DNA from: Aeromonas salmonicida subsp. salmonicida | Lineage (GTDB): Bacteria; Pseudomonadota; Gammaproteobacteria; Enterobacterales; Aeromonadaceae | Length of the DNA: 64,000 nt | Reading direction: 5' to 3' | Assembly: GCF_001643305.1 (NCBI RefSeq) | Contig: NZ_LSGW01000118.1 | Coordinates: 1-64,000, forward strand | Shown: piece by piece, positions 1 to 10,964 of the stretch | Layout: each line of letters opens with the position of its first letter | Position numbering within the stretch: position 1 is the stretch's first letter | Made by a program: the position numbers and the translations under genes | Notes under the pieces: model-generated | What the model was told of the DNA's origin: nothing | The model's input: the letters and a program-made list of their open reading frames with translations, nothing else | Database searches by the model: none

Positions 1-33
1 GTTGAGGCAGTTGAGGCAGTATCAGGATTCATT

Positions 34-66
34 AAAAGAAAAGCCGGGACAAGCCCGGCTTTTTCT
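34..66 (-). terminator. Alpha operon terminator after rplQ
   Basis: Seven-base-pair GC-rich stem (agccggg at 42-48 pairing with cccggct at 54-60) with an A-rich left side that gives a T-rich tract on the minus strand. It lies directly after the rplQ stop and probably ends the alpha operon transcript. Confidence 0.85.
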
Positions 67-69
67 TTA

Positions 70-465
<396 letters not shown>

Positions 466-496
466 CTAACTAAATCTGTGAAACCCGTAATCTGGA

Positions 497-1486
497 TTAC
501 TCGTCAGCGATGCTGGCGGGCGGCCAGTTCTCAAGGCGCATGCCAAGAGACAGACCACGGGAGGCCAACACATCCTTGATCTCAGTCAGGGACTTCTTAC
601 CGAGGTTAGGAGTTTTAAGCAACTCAACTTCGGTACGCTGTACCAGATCACCAATATAGTGGATAGCTTCTGCCTTCAGACAGTTCGCAGAACGAACTGT
701 CAGCTCCAAATCATCGACAGGACGTAGCAGAATCGGATCAAACTCGGGTTTCTCTTCTTTCTTCTCGGGCACGCTGACATCGCGCAGATCCACGAAGGCT
801 TCCAGTTGCTCGGCCAGAATAGTGGCAGAACGACGGATGGCTTCTTCGGGATCCAGAGTACCATTGGTCTCCATGTCGATGACCAGCTTGTCCAAGTCGG
901 TACGCTGTTCCACACGTGCTGCCTCAACATTGTAGGCAATACGAACGATGGGGCTGAACGCAGAGTCCAGCAGCAGGCGACCAATCGGACGCTCTTCATC
1001 ATCGTTGTGAACACGAGCAGAAGCAGGCACATAACCACGACCGCGCTGAACTTTCAGGCGCATGCTGATTTCAGCATTGGCACCGGTCAGGTGGCAGATT
1101 ACGTGCTCCGGGTTTACGATCTCGACTTCATCACCGTGAGTGATATCACCAGCGGTAACGGGGCCTGTTCCAGACTTGGTCAGGGACAGAGTTACCTCGT
1201 CCTTGCCTTCCAGCTTCACAGCGATGCCTTTCAGGTTGAGCAGAATTTCAAGAATGTCTTCCTGCACACCTTCTTTGCTGCTGTACTCATGCAGTACCCC
1301 GTCAATTTCGACTTCAGTAACTGCACAACCGGGCATAGATGACAGCAAAATACGACGCAGGGCATTACCCAGCGTGTGACCAAAACCACGCTCAAGTGGC
1401 TCAAGAGTCACTTTCGCATGAGTCGGGCTAACTTGCTCGATGTCAACTAGCCGCGGTTTAAGAAAATCTGTTACAGAACCCAGCAT
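497..1486 (-). CDS. rpoA: DNA-directed RNA polymerase subunit alpha
   Basis: Alpha subunit of RNA polymerase, 329 residues as in E. coli. The N-terminal domain (about 1-235, start [18 protein letters not shown]) dimerises and assembles beta and beta'. The C-terminal domain (about 250-329) carries the helix-hairpin-helix region with [19 protein letters not shown], which contacts UP elements and activators such as CRP. It sits between rpsD and rplQ, the usual alpha operon position. Confidence 0.98.
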
Positions 1487-1511
1487 TGTGTCCTCTCTTT
1501 AGAAGCTAGCT

Positions 1512-2132
1512 TTACTTGGAGTAAAGCTCGACGATCAGCTGTTCGTTAATGTCGGCAGACAGGTCGGAACGCTCTGGCAGACGCTTGAAAGCACCTTCCA
1601 TTTTAGCGGTGTCAACCTCTACCCAAGTCGGCTTCTCACGCTGACCAGCAACCTCGAGGGATGCTTTGATACGCGCTTGCTTCTTAGCCTTCTCACGAAC
1701 GCAGACCACGTCCTCAGGGGAAACCTGGAAAGAAGGAATATTCACAACGCGACCATTTACCATGATGGCCTTATGGCTCACCAGCTGACGAGATTCAGCA
1801 CGGGTAGCGCCGAAGCCCATACGGTAAACAACGTTGTCCAAACGACCTTCCAGCAGCTGCAACAGGTTCTCACCGGTGTTACCCTTTTGACGGGCAGCGT
1901 CGCGGTAGTAGTTGCGGAACTGTTTTTCCAATACGCCGTAGATACGACGAACTTTTTGTTTCTCGCGCAGCTGAACACCGTAGTCGGACAGACGCGCTTT
2001 GCGCGCACCGTGCTGACCAGGGGCGGTGTCAATCTTGCACTTAGAATCAATCGCACGAACACCAGACTTCAGGAAGAGGTCGGTGCCCTCACGACGGCTA
2101 AGCTTAAGCTTAGGACCGATATATCTTGCCAT
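1512..2132 (-). CDS. rpsD: 30S ribosomal protein S4
   Basis: S4, 206 residues as in E. coli, start [19 protein letters not shown]. It nucleates 30S assembly on 16S rRNA and, in E. coli, represses the alpha operon by binding the leader before rpsM. An S4 RNA-binding domain occupies roughly residues 95-160 ([20 protein letters not shown]). It lies between rpsK and rpoA. Confidence 0.98.
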   Translation of the reverse strand: MARYIGPKLKLSRREGTDLFLKSGVRAIDSKCKIDTAPGQHGARKARLSDYGVQLREKQKVRRIYGVLEKQFRNYYRDAARQKGNTGENLLQLLEGRLDNVVYRMGFGATRAESRQLVSHKAIMVNGRVVNIPSFQVSPEDVVCVREKAKKQARIKASLEVAGQREKPTWVEVDTAKMEGAFKRLPERSDLSADINEQLIVELYSK

Positions 2133-2171
2133 CTTCTTTCTCCAACAATCCTAGACCAAGTTGCAACAGCG

Positions 2172-2561
2172 TTATACGCGGCGCTTCTTGGGAGGACGAC
2201 AACCGTTGTGCGGGATCGGAGTCACATCAGTAATATTAGTGATGCGGAAACCAGCCGCGTTCAGAGCGCGGATGGAAGACTCACGACCGGGACCCGGACC
2301 TTTGACCATGACTTCCAGGTTCTTCACGCCGTATTCTTTGGCGATCTCACCAGCACGCTCAGCAGCTACCTGGGCAGCAAACGGAGTGGACTTACGGGAA
2401 CCACGGAAACCTGAACCACCGGAGGTAGCCCATGACAGAGCATTGCCCTGACGGTCAGTAATGGTCACGATTGTGTTGTTGAAAGATGCATGAACGTGCG
2501 CAATACCGTCGCTCACTTGCTTTTTAACGCGCTTGCGAGCACGAGTCGGAGTTTTAGCCAT
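2172..2561 (-). CDS. rpsK: 30S ribosomal protein S11
   Basis: S11, 129 residues, the E. coli length. The conserved segments [19 protein letters not shown] and the C-terminal [13 protein letters not shown] identify it. It forms part of the 30S platform near the mRNA exit region. It is the second gene of the alpha operon, 14 bp after rpsM. Confidence 0.98.
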   Translation of the reverse strand: MAKTPTRARKRVKKQVSDGIAHVHASFNNTIVTITDRQGNALSWATSGGSGFRGSRKSTPFAAQVAAERAGEIAKEYGVKNLEVMVKGPGPGRESSIRALNAAGFRITNITDVTPIPHNGCRPPKKRRV

Positions 2562-2575
2562 TTTCTACCTTCCCG

Positions 2576-2932
2576 TTACTTCTTGATAGCCTTGCGCGGA
2601 CCCTTACGGGTACGAGCGTTGGTCTTGGTACGTTGACCACGAACAGGCAGGCTACGACGGTGACGCAAACCACGGTAGCAACCCAGATCCATCAATCGCT
2701 TGATGTTCATGGATATCTGACGACGCAGGTCACCTTCAACGGTGAATTTACCTACTTGTTCACGCAGACTCTCGATCTGAGCTTCGTCCAGGTCTTTAAT
2801 TTTCACATTCTCAGCGATACCGGCTGCGGCACAGATGGCCTTGGAGCGGGTACGACCGACGCCATAAATCGCAGTCAAAGCAATGACTGCATGCTTATGG
2901 TCAGGAATGTTAATGCCAGCGATACGGGCCAC
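2576..2932 (-). CDS. rpsM: 30S ribosomal protein S13
   Basis: S13, 118 residues as in E. coli ([19 protein letters not shown] at the N terminus; [16 protein letters not shown] near the C terminus). It lies in the 30S head and contacts L5 and the P-site tRNA. The start codon is GTG, as in E. coli, preceded by taggag. It opens the alpha operon behind its own promoter and leader. Confidence 0.98.
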   Translation of the reverse strand: MARIAGINIPDHKHAVIALTAIYGVGRTRSKAICAAAGIAENVKIKDLDEAQIESLREQVGKFTVEGDLRRQISMNIKRLMDLGCYRGLRHRRSLPVRGQRTKTNARTRKGPRKAIKK

Positions 2933-3018
2933 TATTCACTCCTACATATAGTAGATTACGACCACCACAAAGCCCGTGAGCGGATACGTGGCGGTCAACC
3001 AATACACAACAAAAGTTG
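2933..3018 (-). promoter_or_regulatory. Alpha operon mRNA leader (S4 target)
   Basis: The untranslated leader between the alpha promoter and the GTG start of rpsM. It starts with the right half of a gctggc/gccagc inverted repeat and ends at the GTG; both features match the E. coli leader, where S4 binds a pseudoknot and blocks translation. That S4 regulates here is inferred from this likeness; I did not fold it. Confidence 0.6.
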
Positions 3019-3025
3019 GCTGGCT

Positions 3026-3054
3026 ATATTAGCCAGCACAACTATTTGTTGCAA
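3026..3054 (-). promoter_or_regulatory. Alpha operon sigma-70 promoter
   Basis: On the minus strand a -35 box TTGCAA (3049-3054) and a -10 box TAATAT (3026-3031) are separated by exactly 17 bp. They lie between rpmJ and rpsM, where the alpha promoter lies in E. coli, and the gctggctaatatagccagcc context resembles the E. coli promoter. Confidence 0.75.
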
Positions 3055-3071
3055 GTACTAACCGTAAAAAA

Positions 3072-3185
3072 TTAGCCTTGGCGCTGTTTATGCTTTGGCT
3101 CGCTGCAAATCACACGCACCACACCGTGACGCTTGATGATTTTGCAGTTACGGCAGATTGCCTTAACGGAAGCACGAACTTTCAT
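3072..3185 (-). CDS. rpmJ: 50S ribosomal protein L36
   Basis: L36, 37 residues, starting [19 protein letters not shown] and ending PKHKQRQG. It keeps the zinc ligands of the C+ form: Cys11, Cys14, Cys27 and a His near position 32. It follows secY by 27 bp and is the last gene of the spc operon, before the alpha promoter. The start ATG at 3183-3185 has the usual conserved N terminus. Confidence 0.95.
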   Translation of the reverse strand: MKVRASVKAICRNCKIIKRHGVVRVICSEPKHKQRQG

Positions 3186-3212
3186 TGCTTAACTCCGTAA
3201 CTACGCCGACCT

Positions 3213-4541
3213 TTAGCGGCCGTAGCCCTTCAGGTTGGCCTTCCTCAGGACGTCGCCATATTGATGAGACATCATATGGGTTTGTACCTGAGCCATGAAG
3301 TCCATGATAACTACCACGATAATCAGCAGCGAGGTGCCACCGAAGTAGAACTGTACGTTCCAGGCAGTCATCAAGAACTGGGGTACCAGACAGATAAAGG
3401 TTATATAGAGCGCACCTGCCAATGTCAGGCGAGTCATAACCTTATCGATGTAACGTGCTGTCTGCTCGCCCGGGCGGATCCCCGGGATAAAGGCTCCACT
3501 CTTCTTCAAGTTGTCTGCTGTCTCGCGGGGGTTGAACACCAGCGCGGTATAGAAGAAACAGAAGAAGATAATGGCTGCTGCATAGAGCATCTCATACAAG
3601 GGCTGACCCGGCTGCAGGACCATAGAGACCTGTTGCAGGATATCAGCGACCTTGCCCTCACCCTGACCAAACCAAGAGGTGATGGTCCCTGGGAAGAGGA
3701 TGATGCTGGATGCGAAAATCGCAGGAATCACACCGGCCATATTCACTTTCAATGGCAGGTGTGTGCTTTGCGCTGCGAATACCTGGCGGCCTTGTTGACG
3801 CTTGGCGTAGTTAACGACGATACGACGCTGACCACGTTCCACGAACACCACAAAGTAAGTCACTGCGAAAACAATCAAGCCCAGCAACAACAACAGCAGG
3901 ATGTGCAATTCCCCTTGACGTGCCTGTTCGGCCGTAGCACCAATGGCATGCGGCAAACCAGCAACGATACCCGTGAAAATAATCAACGAGATACCATTAC
4001 CGATCCCACGCTCGGTAATCTGCTCACCCAACCACATCAAGAACATGGTACCGGTGACCAGACTCACAACGGCCGTGAAATAGAAGCCCAAACCCGGATG
4101 TGTCACGAGTCCTTGCATCATATTCGGCAGACCGGTTGCAATACCAATGGCCTGGAAAGTTCCCAAAACCAGCGTGCCCCAACGGGTATATTGGCTAATC
4201 TTGCGACGGCCAGATTCACCTTCTTTCTTGAGTTCAGCAAGAGCGGGGTGAACCACAGTCAGCAGCTGGATAATGATCGATGCCGAAATGTACGGCATGA
4301 TCCCCAGCGCAAGAATAGAAGCACGCGAGAGTGCACCACCACTGAACATGTTAAACATCTCAATGATGGTGCCCTTCTGTTGTTGGAACAATTCGGCCAG
4401 TACGGCGGCGTCAATACCAGGAATCGGCACATAAGAGCCTGCACGGAAAACGATAATCGCCCCGAGAACGAAGAGCAGACGGCTCTTCAATTCACTCAGA
4501 CCACCCTGTGCTTTAACATCCAATCCTGGTTTCTTAGCCAT
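3213..4541 (-). CDS. secY: Protein translocase subunit SecY
   Basis: Channel subunit of the SecYEG translocon in the inner membrane, 442 residues (E. coli 443). Ten hydrophobic segments are visible. The first ([18 protein letters not shown]) is followed by the plug region, and the cytoplasmic loop with [18 protein letters not shown] is the conserved ribosome/SecA contact. It sits between rplO and rpmJ in the spc operon, so its synthesis is tied to that of ribosomal proteins. Confidence 0.98.
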   Translation of the reverse strand: MAKKPGLDVKAQGGLSELKSRLLFVLGAIIVFRAGSYVPIPGIDAAVLAELFQQQKGTIIEMFNMFSGGALSRASILALGIMPYISASIIIQLLTVVHPALAELKKEGESGRRKISQYTRWGTLVLGTFQAIGIATGLPNMMQGLVTHPGLGFYFTAVVSLVTGTMFLMWLGEQITERGIGNGISLIIFTGIVAGLPHAIGATAEQARQGELHILLLLLLGLIVFAVTYFVVFVERGQRRIVVNYAKRQQGRQVFAAQSTHLPLKVNMAGVIPAIFASSIILFPGTITSWFGQGEGKVADILQQVSMVLQPGQPLYEMLYAAAIIFFCFFYTALVFNPRETADNLKKSGAFIPGIRPGEQTARYIDKVMTRLTLAGALYITFICLVPQFLMTAWNVQFYFGGTSLLIIVVVIMDFMAQVQTHMMSHQYGDVLRKANLKGYGR

Positions 4542-4549
4542 TGTACTGA

Positions 4550-4987
4550 TTATTCCTCGATTTTACCGCCAGCGGCCTCGATGGCTGCACGTGCACCTTT
4601 GGTGACGGACACACCACGAACGGTCACAGCACGGTCAATGTTGCCAGACAGAACAACTTTAGCGAAAACGATGTTCTTGGTAACAACACCGGCTTGCTTC
4701 AGAGTGCTCAAATCGACCACATCACCTTCTACCATGGCGATTTCGTTCAGACGCACTTCGGCAGAAACCAAAGATTTGCGAGAGAAGAAACCGAACTTCG
4801 GCAGACGGATTTTCAAAGGCATCTGGCCGCCTTCGAAACCAGCGCGGACTTTACCGCCACCGGAACGAGAGGTTTGACCTTTCACACCACGACCACCAGT
4901 CTTGCCCAGGCCGGAGCCGATACCACGACCACGACGTTGTTTTTCAGGCTTGGAACCAGCGGCCGGAGACAGAGTATTCAGACGCAT
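4550..4987 (-). CDS. rplO: 50S ribosomal protein L15
   Basis: L15, 145 residues (E. coli 144). The N terminus [14 protein letters not shown] and the glycine-rich stretch [18 protein letters not shown] are typical. It is a late-assembly 23S rRNA binder. It follows rpmD by 2 bp and precedes secY by 8 bp in the spc operon. Confidence 0.98.
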   Translation of the reverse strand: MRLNTLSPAAGSKPEKQRRGRGIGSGLGKTGGRGVKGQTSRSGGGKVRAGFEGGQMPLKIRLPKFGFFSRKSLVSAEVRLNEIAMVEGDVVDLSTLKQAGVVTKNIVFAKVVLSGNIDRAVTVRGVSVTKGARAAIEAAGGKIEE

Positions 4988-4989
4988 GC

Positions 4990-5169
4990 TTAGCCCTCCA
5001 CCTTAACCATGTAATAAACCTGGTTGATCATACCGCGTACGCAGGGAGTATCTTCCAGCTCAACGGTGTGACCAATGCGACGCAGACCCAGACCACGCAG
5101 AGTCGCCTTGTGCTTTGGCAGACGGCCGATAGAGCTGCGAGTTTGAGTTACTTTTACAGTGTTAGCCAT
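4990..5169 (-). CDS. rpmD: 50S ribosomal protein L30
   Basis: L30, 59 residues, the E. coli length. Reading the minus strand from the ATG at 5167-5169 gives [19 protein letters not shown] and a C terminus MVKVEG. It lies between rpsE (6 bp away) and rplO (2 bp away), the invariant spc operon position. Confidence 0.96.
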   Translation of the reverse strand: MANTVKVTQTRSSIGRLPKHKATLRGLGLRRIGHTVELEDTPCVRGMINQVYYMVKVEG

Positions 5170-5175
5170 GTCGCA

Positions 5176-5676
5176 TTACCCCAGAATTTCTTCAACGCGC
5201 AGACCACGCTTGGCAGCGATCTGGGCCGGGGATTGACCCTGTACCAGAGCGTCTACAGTTGCGCGAACAACGTTGATTGGGTTGGTGGAACCGTAGGTCT
5301 TAGCCAGCACGTTGTGAATACCAGCAACTTCCAGAACAGCACGCATGGCGCCGCCTGCAATGATACCAGTACCTTGTGAGGCCGGCTTCATGAACACGGA
5401 GGAACCGGAGTGAACACCGCGCACCGGGTGGTGCAGAGTGCCATTGTTCAGTTCTACCTTGCTCAGGTTACGCTTAGCCTGTTCCATCGCTTTTTGAATA
5501 GCGGCCGGAACTTCACGGGCCTTACCGTAACCGTAACCTACACGGCCGTTACCATCACCCACCACGGTCAACGCGGTGAAGGACATGATACGACCACCTT
5601 TAACAGTTTTCGAAACACGGTTTACTGCAATCAGCTTTTCTTGCAGTTCGCCGGCTTGAGATTCGACTTTAGCCAT
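5176..5676 (-). CDS. rpsE: 30S ribosomal protein S5
   Basis: S5, 166 residues (E. coli 167). The N-terminal double-stranded-RNA-binding-like domain ([19 protein letters not shown]) is followed by a C-terminal ribosomal fold. S5 lies at the mRNA entry channel and affects accuracy; alterations in the VSKTVKGGR loop cause spectinomycin resistance in other bacteria. The spectinomycin-contact residues here look wild-type by eye. Confidence 0.98.
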   Translation of the reverse strand: MAKVESQAGELQEKLIAVNRVSKTVKGGRIMSFTALTVVGDGNGRVGYGYGKAREVPAAIQKAMEQAKRNLSKVELNNGTLHHPVRGVHSGSSVFMKPASQGTGIIAGGAMRAVLEVAGIHNVLAKTYGSTNPINVVRATVDALVQGQSPAQIAAKRGLRVEEILG

Positions 5677-5690
5677 CTTCGACTCCTAGC

Positions 5691-6044
5691 TTAGAACTGA
5701 AGACCAGCGTCACGAGCAGCGGTAGCCAGAGCGGCTACACGACCGTGATACTTGAAACCGGAACGATCGAAAGATACGTTCTGAACGCCTTTGGCAATAG
5801 CACGCTCAGCGATTGCTTTACCCACTGCGGTAGCTGCATCAGCATTACCGGAGTATTTAAGAGCTTCACTGATGGCTTTCTCTACTGTAGAAGCAGAGGC
5901 CAGAACTTCGGAACCGTTGGCTGCGATAACCTGCGCGTAGATATGACGCGGGGTACGGTGAACAACCAGACGGGTAGCTCCCAGTTCCTGCATCTTCTTC
6001 CGAGCACGAGTAGCACGACGGAGACGAGCTGCTTTCTTGTCCAT
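5691..6044 (-). CDS. rplR: 50S ribosomal protein L18
   Basis: L18, 117 residues as in E. coli, start [18 protein letters not shown] with the basic N-terminal arm that binds 5S rRNA. The C terminus [15 protein letters not shown] is conserved. It lies between rplF and rpsE in the spc operon with short gaps. Confidence 0.98.
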   Translation of the reverse strand: MDKKAARLRRATRARKKMQELGATRLVVHRTPRHIYAQVIAANGSEVLASASTVEKAISEALKYSGNADAATAVGKAIAERAIAKGVQNVSFDRSGFKYHGRVAALATAARDAGLQF

Positions 6045-6053
6045 AGTGTTACC

Positions 6054-6587
6054 TTACTTCTTCTTAGCTTCTTTAGTACGCACTTGCTCGTTGGCATAGC
6101 GTACACCCTTGCCCTTGTAGGGCTCCGGAGCGCGGTAAGAACGGATATCGGCGGCGACCTGGCCAACCAGCTGCTTGTCCACACCACGCAGAACGATCTC
6201 TGTAGCGGTCGGGCATTCAGCGGTGACACCAGCCGGCAGCGCATGCTCTACCGGGTGAGAGAAGCCCAGGGCCAGCGCGACAGCATTGCCCTTGATGGAG
6301 GCTTTATAACCTACACCAACCAGCTGCAGCTTACGCTCGAAGCCTTGGGTAACACCGATTACCATGTTGTTAGCCAATGCACGTGCAGTACCGGCCTGAG
6401 CGTCAGCACCAGCGATGCCGTCGCGCGGGGCGAACTTCAGTACATTGTCTTCTTTGGTCACTTCTACACCGGCGTGGATGGAACGAACCAGAGAACCTTT
6501 ACCACCTTTGATGGACAGTTCCTGACCGTTCAGAGTCACCTCTACGCCAGCAGGAATAGTGACGGGTGCCTTAGCAACGCGAGACAT
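6054..6587 (-). CDS. rplF: 50S ribosomal protein L6
   Basis: L6, 177 residues as in E. coli, start [19 protein letters not shown]. An in-frame upstream start at 6653 would add 22 unrelated residues overlapping rpsH, so I use the ATG at 6585-6587, preceded by taggaggt. L6 carries two tandem folds and sits near the factor-binding site. Confidence 0.97.
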   Translation of the reverse strand: MSRVAKAPVTIPAGVEVTLNGQELSIKGGKGSLVRSIHAGVEVTKEDNVLKFAPRDGIAGADAQAGTARALANNMVIGVTQGFERKLQLVGVGYKASIKGNAVALALGFSHPVEHALPAGVTAECPTATEIVLRGVDKQLVGQVAADIRSYRAPEPYKGKGVRYANEQVRTKEAKKK

Positions 6588-6600
6588 TTCCGACCTCCTA

Positions 6601-6993
6601 TTAAGCGACGTAGCAGATGATCTCACCACCCATGCTTGCCTTGCGGGCAGCACGGTCGGTCATCACACCTTTAGACGTGGACACGATAGCAACACCGAGA
6701 CCGCCCATAACTTTCGGCAGATCAGTAGTGCGCTTGTAAATACGCAGGCCGGGACGGCTCACGCGTTGGATCAGTTCTACAACTGGCTTGCCCTGGAAAT
6801 ATTTCAGTTCAATTTCCAGTTCCGGCTTCACATCACCCGCTACGGAGTAGCCAGCGATGTAACCTTCTTCTTTCAGCACTTTGGCGATAGCCACTTTCAG
6901 CTTGGAAGAAGGCATGGAAACCGCAACTTTGCTCGCCGCCTGACCGTTACGGATGCGGGTCAGCATATCCGCGATCGGATCTTGCATGCTCAT
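6601..6993 (-). CDS. rpsH: 30S ribosomal protein S8
   Basis: S8, 130 residues as in E. coli ([19 protein letters not shown] terminus [10 protein letters not shown]). It is a primary 16S rRNA binder and, in E. coli, represses the spc operon by binding mRNA near the start of rplE. It lies between rpsN and rplF. Confidence 0.98.
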   Translation of the reverse strand: MSMQDPIADMLTRIRNGQAASKVAVSMPSSKLKVAIAKVLKEEGYIAGYSVAGDVKPELEIELKYFQGKPVVELIQRVSRPGLRIYKRTTDLPKVMGGLGVAIVSTSKGVMTDRAARKASMGGEIICYVA

Positions 6994-7014
6994 AAGTCTA
7001 ACTCCCGAGATTCG

Positions 7015-7320
7015 TTACCAAGAAGCCTTCTTCAGGCCCGGAATTTCGCCCTTCATGGCATGCTCACGCACCTTGATGCGAGACAGACCAAACTTACGCA
7101 GGAAACCGTGCGGACGACCAGTAATATTGCAACGGTTACGCTGGCGGGACGGACTGGAATCACGGGGCAGCTGTTGCAGTTGCAGTACAGCATCCCAACG
7201 CGCTTCTTCAGAAGCGTTCATATCAACGATGATAGCTTTCAGCTCGGTTCGCTTAGTGGCGAACTTGGCTACCAGCTTCGCACGCTTTGCTTCACGTGCT
7301 TTCATGGATGTTTTAGCCAT
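7015..7320 (-). CDS. rpsN: 30S ribosomal protein S14
   Basis: S14, 101 residues as in E. coli, start [19 protein letters not shown]. It is the longer zinc-free form: only one cysteine is present near [12 protein letters not shown] and no paired CxxC motif. The longer open frame reaching 7497 overlaps rplE and is not conserved, so the start is the ATG at 7318-7320. Confidence 0.97.
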   Translation of the reverse strand: MAKTSMKAREAKRAKLVAKFATKRTELKAIIVDMNASEEARWDAVLQLQQLPRDSSPSRQRNRCNITGRPHGFLRKFGLSRIKVREHAMKGEIPGLKKASW

Positions 7321-7330
7321 AACCCTAACC

Positions 7331-7870
7331 TTACTTGCGGAATGGGAAGTTAAAGGCAGCCAGCAGAGCACGGCCTTCTTCATCGGTATTCGCGGAAGTG
7401 GTGATGGTGATATCCAGACCACGGACGCGATCGACTTTGTCATAGTCGATTTCCGGGAAGATGATTTGCTCACGCACGCCCATGGAGTAGTTACCACGAC
7501 CGTCGAACGCTTTAGCGTTCAGGCCACGGAAGTCACGGATACGCGGTACGGAGATGCAAATCAGCCGTTCCAGGAACTCCCACATACGCTCGCCACGCAG
7601 GGTTACTTTACAACCTATCGGGTAGCCTTCACGAATCTTGAAGCCCGCAACAGATTTGCGAGCTTTGGTGATCAGCGGCTTCTGACCGGAAATGGCAGCC
7701 ATATCGGCAGCGGCATTTTCCAACAGCTTTTTGTCAGAGATCGCTTCACCAACACCCATGTTCAGGGTGATTTTCTCGATCCGAGGGACTTGCATGATAG
7801 TCTTGTAACCGAACTGTTTGGCCAGTTCATTTACTACATCGGATTTGTAGTAATCATGCAGTTTCGCCAT
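7331..7870 (-). CDS. rplE: 50S ribosomal protein L5
   Basis: L5, 179 residues as in E. coli ([19 protein letters not shown] terminus [12 protein letters not shown]). It binds 5S rRNA with L18 and L25 and contacts S13. It follows rplX by 13 bp in the spc operon. In E. coli the S8 mRNA target lies at this gene's start; I did not verify it here. Confidence 0.98.
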   Translation of the reverse strand: MAKLHDYYKSDVVNELAKQFGYKTIMQVPRIEKITLNMGVGEAISDKKLLENAAADMAAISGQKPLITKARKSVAGFKIREGYPIGCKVTLRGERMWEFLERLICISVPRIRDFRGLNAKAFDGRGNYSMGVREQIIFPEIDYDKVDRVRGLDITITTSANTDEEGRALLAAFNFPFRK

Positions 7871-7883
7871 CGTTAAACTCCAA

Positions 7884-8201
7884 TTACTTCACAAGTTCGC
7901 CGGTGGATTTGAAGAAACGAACTTTTTTGCCGTCTTCAATCCGGAAACCAACGCGATCAGCCTTGCCAGCGGCAGAGTTGAACAGCGCTACGTTAGAAAC
8001 GTCCATTGGGGCTTCTTTGCTGATGATGCCGCCAGCCTGACCCAGTGCGGGTACCGGCTTTTGATGCTTCTTCACCAGATTGATGCCTTCAACGAGAACC
8101 TTACCTTCGGTTACCAGGACTTGAGTGACTTTGCCACGCTTGCCCTTGTCTTTGCCGGTAAGAACAATCACTTCGTCTTCGCGACGGATTTTAGCTGCCA
8201 T
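7884..8201 (-). CDS. rplX: 50S ribosomal protein L24
   Basis: L24, 105 residues (E. coli 104). The N-terminal KOW motif ([20 protein letters not shown]) is clear. L24 starts 50S assembly at the 5' end of 23S rRNA. It lies between rplN and rplE. Confidence 0.98.
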   Translation of the reverse strand: MAAKIRREDEVIVLTGKDKGKRGKVTQVLVTEGKVLVEGINLVKKHQKPVPALGQAGGIISKEAPMDVSNVALFNSAAGKADRVGFRIEDGKKVRFFKSTGELVK

Positions 8202-8212
8202 CGTTCGACTCC

Positions 8213-8581
8213 TTACAGTACTTCGGGTGCCAGGGACACAATCTTCATGAACTTCTCATTACGGAGTTCACGGGTCACCGGGCCAAAAATACGAGTACCG
8301 ATTGGCTGTTGGTTGTTGTTAAGCAACACAGCCGCATTGTTGTCGAAACGGATGACTGAGCCGTCCGGACGACGAACGCCTTTACGGGTGCGTACGACCA
8401 CCGCGTTATATACATCACCTTTCTTCACTTTACCGCGAGGAATGGCTTCCTTGATGGAAACTTTGATGATGTCGCCGATGCCGGCATAACGGCGGTGCGA
8501 GCCACCCAGAACCTTAATACACATTACACTGCGAGCGCCGGAGTTGTCGGCTACACCCAGCATACTTTGCATCTGGATCAT
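8213..8581 (-). CDS. rplN: 50S ribosomal protein L14
   Basis: L14, 122 residues (E. coli 123), start [20 protein letters not shown]. It lies at the subunit interface and forms bridges to 16S rRNA. It is the first gene of the spc operon, preceded by the spc promoter region and the S10 operon terminator. Confidence 0.98.
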
Positions 8582-8646
8582 TTTAGTGCTCCGCTTTGTT
8601 TACTTCTTATCCCTTTCGGGATCTGGCTGCCTTCAAAAGGCGCGAA

Positions 8647-8652
8647 ACTATA
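8647..8652 (-). promoter_or_regulatory. Spc operon promoter, -10 box
   Basis: TATAGT on the minus strand within gtgttatagtttcgcgc, closely resembling the E. coli spc promoter context gtgttataatgccgcgc. No good -35 hexamer is apparent at 16-18 bp. It lies between the S10 terminator and rplN, where this promoter is expected. Confidence 0.6.
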
Positions 8653-8680
8653 ACACATGATTTTGAGAAAAGGTAGCCTA

Positions 8681-8711
8681 AAAAACAAACGGCCCCGCTA
8701 AGGGGCCGTTT
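8681..8711 (-). terminator. S10 operon terminator
   Basis: Perfect 10-bp stem (aaacggcccc 8687-8696 with ggggccgttt 8702-8711) followed on the minus strand by a T-rich run. It lies between rpsQ, the last S10 operon gene, and rplN, the first spc gene, so it separates the two units. Confidence 0.9.
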
Positions 8712-8728
8712 GGACTACAAAGTACCGA

Positions 8729-8977
8729 TTAGGCCTTTTCTAAGATCGCAACCAGGGTCCAGGACTTGGTCTTGGACAGCGGGCGGCATTCGCGGATTTC
8801 CACGAGATCGCCAGCTTTACACTCGTTGTTTTCATCATGTACGTGCAGCTTGGTAGTGCGCTTGATGATCTTACCGTAGATCGGGTGCTTTACCTTGCGC
8901 TCGATAGCAACAGTGATGGATTTTTCCATCTTGTCGCTGATTACACGACCTTGCAGAGTACGGATCTTGTCAGTCAT
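8729..8977 (-). CDS. rpsQ: 30S ribosomal protein S17
   Basis: S17, 82 residues (E. coli 84), start [20 protein letters not shown]-fold. A primary 16S rRNA binder. Its ATG overlaps the stop codon of rpmC by one base, implying translational coupling. It is the final gene of the S10 operon and is followed by a strong terminator. Confidence 0.98.
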   Translation of the reverse strand: MTDKIRTLQGRVISDKMEKSITVAIERKVKHPIYGKIIKRTTKLHVHDENNECKAGDLVEIRECRPLSKTKSWTLVAILEKA

Positions 8978-9168
8978 TACGCACCTGCCTTCTCAGTCAG
9001 TACAGTCTTGATACGTGCGACGTCACGACGCACTTGTTTCAGAGTGTGAGTCTGAGCCAGCTGGCCAGTGGACGCTTGCATGCGCATGTTGAATTGCTCA
9101 CGCAGCAGGCCCAGCAGCTCCTGGTTCAGTTCATCGACGCTCTTTTGACGCAGATCTTGGGCTTTCAT
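8977..9168 (-). CDS. rpmC: 50S ribosomal protein L29
   Basis: L29, 63 residues as in E. coli, start [20 protein letters not shown] use the ATG at 9166-9168, which overlaps the rplP stop by one base (TGATG); a GTG one codon upstream is possible but not conserved. L29 is a helical protein at the peptide exit site that takes part in trigger factor and SRP docking. Confidence 0.96.
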   Translation of the reverse strand: MKAQDLRQKSVDELNQELLGLLREQFNMRMQASTGQLAQTHTLKQVRRDVARIKTVLTEKAGA

Positions 9169-9581
9169 CACATCACCGTCTTAATTACGAAAGTGGTCTG
9201 AACAGACAGCTTAGCTGCGGCCAGGGCAAACGCTTCACGCGCCAGAGCCTCAGGTACACCGTCCATCTCGTACAGAACCTTGCCAGGCTGGATCGGGCAG
9301 ACCCAATATTCCACGTTGCCCTTACCTTTACCCATACGAACTTCGAGAGGCTTTTCGGTGATGGGCTTGTCCGGGAACACACGGATCCAGATCTTGCCTT
9401 GACGCTTAACGTGACGGGTCATGGCACGACGGGCTGCTTCGATTTGACGAGCAGTCAGTTGACCACGAGATGTCGCCTTCAGGCCAAAGGTACCGAAGGA
9501 TACTTCGTTACCAGTGTTGGCCAGACCGCGGTTGCGACCCTTATGGGTCTTGCGGAATTTAGTACGCTTTGGTTGCAACAT
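9168..9581 (-). CDS. rplP: 50S ribosomal protein L16
   Basis: L16, 137 residues (E. coli 136), start [19 protein letters not shown]. It lies near the A site and helps organise the peptidyl transferase centre. The sequence [21 protein letters not shown] is highly conserved. It lies between rpsC and rpmC, overlapping the latter by one base. Confidence 0.98.
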   Translation of the reverse strand: MLQPKRTKFRKTHKGRNRGLANTGNEVSFGTFGLKATSRGQLTARQIEAARRAMTRHVKRQGKIWIRVFPDKPITEKPLEVRMGKGKGNVEYWVCPIQPGKVLYEMDGVPEALAREAFALAAAKLSVQTTFVIKTVM

Positions 9582-9594
9582 TTACCGAATCTCC

Positions 9595-10305
9595 TTACTT
9601 ACCGCGGCGTTTGTTATCGCGCTTGGGCTTTGCAGGAGCTTGCTCTTGAGCAGCGGCAGCATTGACTGCAGCCAGACCACCCAGAACTTCGCCCTTGAAG
9701 ATCCAAACCTTAACGCCGATCACACCGTAAGTGGTGTGGGCTTCAGAAGTTGCGTAGTCGATGTCGGCACGCAGGGTGTGCAACGGCACACGACCTTCAC
9801 GGTACCATTCGGTACGCGCGATTTCAGCACCGCCCAGACGACCAGACACTTCCACTTTGATGCCCTTGGCACCCAGGCGCATTGCGTTCTGTACGGCGCG
9901 CTTCATAGCACGACGGAACATTACGCGACGTTCCAGTTGGGAAGTGATGCTGTCAGCAACAAGCTTGCCATCCAGCTCCGGCTTACGGACTTCGGAAATG
10001 TTGATCTGAGCAGGCACGCCGGTAATCACGGCGACAGCTTTGCGCAGTTTCTCAACGTCTTCGCCTTTCTTACCGATCACAACACCCGGACGAGCGGTGT
10101 GAATGGTCACACGGATGCTCTTGGCCGGACGCTCGATGGTGATCTTGGACAAGGACGCATTTTTCAGTTCCTTGGTCAGGAACTGGCGTACTTGAAAATC
10201 GCTGTACAGGTTGTCAGCGAAGTCTTTGGTGTTCGCGAACCAGGTAGAATTCCAAGGCTTGGTAATACCCAGGCGAATGCCATTAGGATGTACTTTCTGA
10301 CCCAT
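9595..10305 (-). CDS. rpsC: 30S ribosomal protein S3
   Basis: S3, 236 residues (E. coli 233), start [19 protein letters not shown]. It has an N-terminal KH domain ([17 protein letters not shown]) and a C-terminal domain at the mRNA entry channel. The lysine-rich tail after residue 210 varies between genera. It lies 3 bp after rplV. Confidence 0.98.
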   Translation of the reverse strand: MGQKVHPNGIRLGITKPWNSTWFANTKDFADNLYSDFQVRQFLTKELKNASLSKITIERPAKSIRVTIHTARPGVVIGKKGEDVEKLRKAVAVITGVPAQINISEVRKPELDGKLVADSITSQLERRVMFRRAMKRAVQNAMRLGAKGIKVEVSGRLGGAEIARTEWYREGRVPLHTLRADIDYATSEAHTTYGVIGVKVWIFKGEVLGGLAAVNAAAAQEQAPAKPKRDNKRRGK

Positions 10306-10308
10306 TGC

Positions 10309-10656
10309 TTATCTCCCAGCCTTAGCGTCGGATACCACTACAGTGATGTGAGCGGTACGCTTGAGGATACGATCCGCACGACCTTTGGCACGCGGACGGA
10401 TGCGCTTCATGGAGGGACCTTCGTCGACCATGATAGTAGCAACACGCAGCGCATCGATATCAGCGCCTTCGTTGTGCTCAGCGTTTGCAATGGCAGATTC
10501 CAGCACTTTCTTAACCAGCACTGCAGCCTTTTTCGGGCTGAAGGTCAGGATATTCAGAGCCTTGTCTACAGACAGACCACGTACTTGATCGGCTACCAGA
10601 CGAGCTTTCTGGGCAGAAGTACGGGCATAACGGTGTTTAGCGATAGCTTCCATCAT
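10309..10656 (-). CDS. rplV: 50S ribosomal protein L22
   Basis: L22, 115 residues, or 114 from the adjacent second ATG (E. coli 110). The long hairpin loop that lines the peptide exit tunnel is in the region [20 protein letters not shown], the site of macrolide-resistance changes in other bacteria; no obvious deletion is seen. It lies between rpsS and rpsC. Confidence 0.96.
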   Translation of the reverse strand: MMEAIAKHRYARTSAQKARLVADQVRGLSVDKALNILTFSPKKAAVLVKKVLESAIANAEHNEGADIDALRVATIMVDEGPSMKRIRPRAKGRADRILKRTAHITVVVSDAKAGR

Positions 10657-10663
10657 TTATCCC

Positions 10664-10957
<294 letters not shown>

Positions 10958-10964
10958 TTAACAA

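Noticed and set aside
1-30. Direct repeat gttgaggca twice at the window start
   Set aside because: Only two 9-10 bp copies at the edge; could be the end of an unseen gene, so nothing can be concluded.
3261-4877. Long plus-strand open frame (538 codons) opposite secY and rplO
   Set aside because: It is antisense to two highly conserved genes, has odd composition, and no ribosome binding site; it is a shadow of codon bias.
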